A DNA stretch of 64,000 nucleotides from Trichopria drosophilae (Eukaryota > Arthropoda > Insecta > Hymenoptera > Diapriidae): positions 9,975,001-10,039,000 of the forward strand of contig CM059585.1 of assembly GCA_030407085.1 (NCBI GenBank), in the 5' to 3' direction. Under the pieces are notes generated by a model. It was given only the letters and a program-made list of their open reading frames with translations, was not told the DNA's origin and made no database searches. A program made the translations under genes and the position numbers. Shown here one piece after another: positions 58,561 to 64,000 of this stretch (within the stretch, counting starts at the first letter, position 1; each line of letters starts with the position of its first letter).

Positions 58561-60489
58561 ATCAGTACTCTGAAGTTACCCTTGTGTAACGGTTTCAGAT
58601 ATGACAATTGAATAAAATTAAAGATTCTAAACTCTGATCGATACTAGACAATAGATACATCTAAACATTACATCCATCAAAATGTTTGAATTGAATTATA
58701 CGACCTAACCTTTGAATTCTTTTCCCCAATTTGAAATGTTCATGAAGCCGTAAAGGGAAGCGACCACTAGATTGTAAACACTAAAGGTTGATGAATGTTT
58801 GCCTAATGGTCTAAATATTTAGCGACATTGAATTTCTTTGTCATCCAAAATGATTCCAATGGATATAACTGAAAACAAATTATCTATCAAAATAAGATCA
58901 GAATTTGTGAGGCCTTCTTGATTTGATCAAGGCTTATCTCTAGTATTGTTTAGATTGGAAAGTGCAGATCACCATGAGGTTAGTTAGGATGGGTTGTCAG
59001 ATTTCTAATCTAAAGTGACCAGACCTACCCCAATACGTTTATTTGCATTGTTACCCAACCTGACCTATCATAACAAATTTGGCATTGTCCTAATCTAACA
59101 AAAAGAAGTAAACGGCTTCTAAAAGTTTCTTACAATAAAAAATAAGTTAAAGAGCAACAAGGTAAAAGCTGCCGATGTGCAAGATATCTTGTAGTTATTT
59201 CATAACTTTCCTAAGGGCAAAACATCAATTTATCTAGTATTTAAAGGAGCAATACGGTTATAATAAATGCTTCGTTACACGGATATTCGAAATATATATA
59301 CAGAGGGAGAAGGAAACTTCGGTTTATATGAGCGGGGGAGGAAAGGGGACAGGAGGGGACAGGAAGAACGGAGGCCGAGCACGCAGCAATACAATGTGCG
59401 AGCGAGCGAAGGGCAGGGCCGAACGATAAAGCAGATGTGGCACGGTTCGGTGACCATCAACAATTTCGATCATTGCCTACCCACCGCAGCCATCGATCCT
59501 TCGGAAAATATTAGACTTTTTTTCATACTTTCGTAGAATTTCACAGAAAGGAACCGATCTCGGAGCGAATGCAGGATCCATTGTTGACTATAGGGGAAGA
59601 GGAGATTGGCGCCATCATTATTATTTATTGTACCATCATCGATCAATATCGCCATCATCACCTTCATTCATATCTTCGTTCTCACCATCACCAGCACTCT
59701 CGATCATCGCCATCGTCATTCTTATCAGCTGATATCGGCATCATCGGCATTGTTGTCATCGAGGGTTATTAACTGTACCGACAATAATCTAACGAAATCT
59801 ATTAGCATGTCGGAATATACATGAACTTCCGAGCCTATAAATAGAGCCGGGGATGGCTGGTGTTAATATTTAATTAACGCTGATGTTAGTACATCACAAA
59901 ATAATGAGTTTTAATCGAAACGTGAGAGTGGATAGAGACGTCGCTTTACTGTTTCCAAGAGCTGGTTAAGACCGGATGTGACAAAGGGATTTTAAACGAC
60001 GGTGCCACCACCGATAATGCGAGATGCCTATGTCGCGCTTGTGTACGTGCCCACCCACACATGGGCACATGCAGGCGCGCATCGCGCTGCGTTAGGCTGC
60101 GACGACGACGCACCCGGTACAAAGAGGCGAACTAAGAAGGGAGATTCTCGGAAAGATTCAAGTGATGTACCGAAAAGCCAGGGTTCCCGTTCCTTAAATT
60201 TGTTAGTGGATTTTCGCGTCTCTGAATCGAAATTACGGATTATACGGATTGAAGGGATTTTTGAAAAGAACGTATCCCAAATACTGACATTAAACCTGCG
60301 TAATCTTTTCATGTTACCAGTAAACACAATATTTACATTTGTTGTTTGTAAACCAAACGAATTATTTGAGAAGGGATAAGAGCTAGTTATTAGCGTTCTC
60401 AATTTCTGGAAATAATAATGTGCTGTAATTAAGAAACGACACTAGTCATATATAAGGATGATCTCGTTTGCAATTACGTCGCCATCTCG
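58561..60489. other. Upstream flank, no gene supported
   Basis: This is AT-rich DNA with a purine-rich G-tract near 59310-59420 and an ATC-rich tract at 59605-59765. Frames at 59267 and 60002 have biased composition and no recognisable domain. It may include distal promoter sequence of the RhoGEF gene. Confidence 0.35.
59605..59765. repeat. Degenerate ATC/CATCAC simple repeat
   Basis: CATCAT, CATCGC and CATCACC words recur throughout. The derived frames (Ile/His/Ser-rich) are artefacts. Confidence 0.7.
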
Positions 60490-61265
60490 ACGATGTTTAA
60501 ACAGCCTACAATTCCCTGTGATGGGCAGTCGATAAGGTAGGGAGAATATCCAGAACGCTTGCTCGTCAACTGGTACAAGCGTGGACTTGTTGCGCTTGAC
60601 TTTAAACCTCCACCACCAGTCGAAAGATGGAGACTCCCGTCGTGAACGCGGTAGCTCAGCATGGAAGATCGCTCACGTGCTCTTCTTCCTCTTGGCCTCG
60701 TTCCTCTCAAGTCGCTGCATCATCTAACCACCAGAGGCGCGAATGCAGCATCCGTTCGATCTGGCCAGGAGGAGTGCGAAGACTGAAAAGAGGTCTGCGT
60801 TACAGTACGCATCAGGCTGTTCTCGAATCCCGACCATGATAAGCTTCGCTGGGAGCCTCCACGACAGCGCACTAGATTATCAGGACCATGACGCACGCTT
60901 ATCACCAGACCAAGTTTCGATGTAAGTCGTGTCACGCACGTGAATCCGGGGATCTGTCTTGGCCGAGGACGAAGTCGAGGCGGGATTCTGCGATCGCGCC
61001 TTACCGTCGTGCTGATCGACCTTTCGCGACCTTTTTTGCTACACCCGATTGTTGCCTCGCTTCTCCTCCTCGGCGACAGATGATCTACCCTTAAAGATCC
61101 ACACTCCCTTTTTGTTGAATGACCTGACCCTTCGCCCACGGCGACGTGGGTCTATTTTATCCCCAGGGACCGAAAACCTCACCTGTCGGTTCATTCAGCT
61201 AAGGAAGGAGAACGGGAAAATGTTCACGGGACGCAAGTACTCTGCTCAAGCTGGATGGGAGTGAG
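60490..61265. other. GC-rich block without a recognised gene
   Basis: This block has markedly higher GC than its flanks and open frames in several registers on both strands (plus 60627-60839, minus 60720-61139). None has a known domain, and stop-free runs are expected at this GC. It could be a promoter or non-coding first exon of a neighbouring gene, or an old inserted sequence. Confidence 0.35.
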
Positions 61266-64000
61266 TATATACATCAAGAAATCTGTGTCTTTTTGTTATT
61301 CCGACGCTTTTGTCCAATGTTTTCGCCACGTGCGCTAGCGCTTATGCTACGTCGAGAGACCAGCACCTGCAGCCTAGAGTCGCGATAGTCGCAACCTCTC
61401 AAGGTTCGCAGCCTTATTGCGACGTTATGTCGTTCGGACTTGCTTCAGTCCTCAAATCACTATCTTGGTATACGGGTTATAACTATGTTCCGACTAGTTA
61501 GGCAGCTGGCGTTGTTTTATTAGGTCCAGATGTATGTTACGCGAATGTATATGCAACATGAATAATCCTTATCGTTGATGCCAACTGTGCTATCTCAAAA
61601 ACGGTCTAAACCACGACTCGTTTTCCATATGTTCATTTTCGGTTCCTCGCCCGTTTCAATTCGATCAGGACGGTAATACTGCATTAATAACTTCATAGTC
61701 GACAACTTCATGATTTATTAAATTTTTATTTATTAATCGGACTCTTTGCTGTTACTACAGCCACGTCTGCTTAGAATATCTCCTCGTCAAACAAATAGAA
61801 GGCCTTGAATATTGATCATTACAAATTACGAGAGGGAGTTTGGTCGGATTGTTAAGACTTCTAAGCAATTGCTTTAAACTTGATATTGTAGTAATAAAAT
61901 AGTTTAATAAAAGTATTAAACATCCGTGTAATGTTTTTTATGATCGACATCGCAATCAAGGTTGTATACTATTCTTTGACGCAGTTAGACCGTTCTCCGC
62001 TAGGTGCGGTTGCGATGTCCTTAGCAAACGTTGTAGAAAAAGATCTTCATTTAGTCATAAAAGTATACTTGGAACATATGAAAAAGTAATTTGGAAATAT
62101 TGGTAATGACCGAATCCATTTCAAATCATGCAGATAGACCGAATGTATGTTAAGAATTAACTTCCCAACAAACGAAAAAGTATACGAAAAATCTGTGTAC
62201 GATTTAATACGAAATAAATCTGTTTCTTTCCCACTCTTTCAGTTACGAATGCGAGTGTATACGATATTATACACTATACATAAACGCACATAACCTCAAA
62301 AGAAACGATTACTTTGGATTATCGAATGATTTAAACTCAAAACTAGAAAACAGAACCTTTCTTCGAATATTATGAAATACGGAAAACGATATAATATATT
62401 CTTCGATTAAATTAACAGAATTTAAAGCTATTCTAAGCCGCAACAAATCAATTTTTGTAATGCGTTAAATAGGGTATCGTCTAAGATCGAATGAATTCAA
62501 TTCTGATATTACAGGTCGCATAAAATAGTATAAATTCGAAAAAGAATCTCGAATAATCAATACGCCACTAGAAAGAAACAGAATGCCAAATATCGAGTCC
62601 GTATACTTTTGCGTTTATTGGGTTCATGATGAAATAATTATTCTAAATATAAATATCTATAAAGAAACTCGTCTTTCTTTGTTTAATTATCGTAAACAAA
62701 TGTTTTAGATTTTTAAGAATTTTCTATTCAAGGAACAAGAAAAGTTCTTCCTCAGTTAATTTGACTATCCGATGTTTTTTAATGATTGTATATTTTTCAC
62801 GTATAACCACGTAGATAAAAACAAAGAACTCAACGAAATTCTAAATGTTATGGTAACACCTGAAAAGAAAACTTTGACAACCGTTTTCACTTTGACGCTA
62901 GGTGGCACCGGTTACAGAGCTGCAAGTTTACCTTTCGAATCTTTGTTTACATAGCCATCCTACGAAAACAATCTGAACTCACAATAATACAGAAAGCGAC
63001 ATTCAAATTGTCCCTTTCAGGACTTTCCAATAGCAGTATATCCTCAGGCTTTTTGTATTGTTTATTATTTGTAATATTTGTGCGCGCTTTAGTCAAAATA
63101 TTTAATAAAGAGGAATTTTTTTAATACTATTTTTATTATTTTTTTAGCAAGTACAATAACAAGCGAAATATTCAAATTCTACTTACAGTTTAGTAGAATA
63201 ATAATGAATTTAATACATTTACCCTATACTACTTAAAAATTGATTAATTATTAGGAATCCACTTTTTGTAGTTTTTTACTGATTTAGATTAACAGAAAAA
63301 CACCATTAAACCTAATTGATTGTTAAACTAATATACAAATGAAATATGGATTGGTTTAGAAAAAATCGATTACATTTATCGATCATTTTAAAAGGTAGTA
63401 AAATCGAATATTTCATTTTAATTATATTTTATCGTCTTCTGATCAGAAGGTTTCATCCGATTTGTTTCGCCTATAAATTATGATGTCGATATATAAAAGA
63501 ACGAGATATAAATTTTTTGTGGCTCGATAATAAAGTGTCAGTTACAATTAATCCAGTACAAAAAACTGTTACTTTCTTGCGTGAACCGTTAGAGTCACTA
63601 AACTTTAGGTTATAAATGATCCCACATTTTACGAAATTGGTTGTAAAAATTAGTTATGAAGACAATAATTTAACGATTGGTTGTAAAAATCATTTAACAT
63701 TTATAATCGTTAATTCTACTTAAAATTGAGTGGTACAACAATTTTGACAGATTAAATGTACTTCAATATTAAAATTACTGAAAGGAATAATTTAAAAAAA
63801 TTATTTAACACTCAAGAGTTCCTTTAGAGCCCATTCTAATGATATCTCCGAAAAAAGCTTTTGAAGGTGTTATAGTTGCTATAATGTGAAAAAGGAGCCC
63901 TTACAGAAGTCTTATTTTTTAATTCTCAAAGTACTCATATTTTTTTTTACTAAAGCGATACATAGATTCGAAATGCCTAGTTTTATCGAGAGATATTAGA
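61266..64000. other. AT-rich right flank, nothing recognised
   Basis: No protein domain, RNA gene or clear repeat family was seen. The frames at 61310-61501 and 62772-62954 are short and unremarkable. Confidence 0.4.

Noticed and set aside
60830..60845. TCGAATCCCGACC, resembling part of a tRNA T-arm
   Set aside because: No matching acceptor stem, D-arm or anticodon arm at the right spacing on either strand.
60720..61139. 139-residue minus-strand frame
   Set aside because: Ser/Arg-rich, no domain, and frames of equal quality overlap on the other strand.

Overview
The window is animal nuclear DNA, most likely from an insect. It is AT-rich and gene-poor, has small GT-AG introns and is full of decayed transposons. 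I cannot name the species. The one protein-coding gene I can support well lies on the minus strand: a Rho guanine nucleotide exchange factor of the ARHGEF10 family. Ten coding exons lie between 11250 and 20905, all joined in phase by GT-AG introns. A very likely first coding exon (57147-57183) starts with ATG in a good context, ends at a GTAAGT donor of the right phase, and sits beside a CpG-rich leader at 57184-57840. The model encodes 1310 residues: an N-terminal low-complexity region, a DH domain, a PH-like domain and a C-terminal beta-propeller. The first intron would be about 36 kb and fills more than half of the window.

Layout. 1-1060: decayed non-LTR retrotransposon relic split by a 284-bp MITE. 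1061-11249: intergenic DNA and the gene's 3' flank, with a dispersed ATGGCGG-rich repeat and three back-to-back inverted-repeat elements (5911-9347), one carrying a hammerhead-ribozyme-like motif. 11250-20905: the RhoGEF exons; three of the introns are swollen by repeats, including a piggyBac-like TTAA element (18766-20343) that turned a ~73-bp intron into 1655 bp. 20906-57146: the inferred giant first intron. It holds a nested stack of TA-target elements (21300-24479), a tandem duplication that preserves their empty sites, small CAGTAG-type MITEs, a frameshifted intronless pseudogene of an unidentified protein (47219-47696), a hairpin cluster near 41.7 kb, an AAACCG-rich block (36.4-37.7 kb) and a CpG-rich block at 37.9-38.7 kb. 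57184-64000: the leader, two diverged tandem repeats and a second GC-rich block (60.5-61.3 kb) with no gene I can support.

There is no CRISPR array, operon or prokaryotic feature, and I recognised no tRNA or rRNA gene. The most interesting material is the transposon archaeology (empty-site proof of insertion, intron expansion), the YY1/Pho-like core in the dominant repeat, and the hammerhead-like fold. No wholly new multi-gene system is evident.
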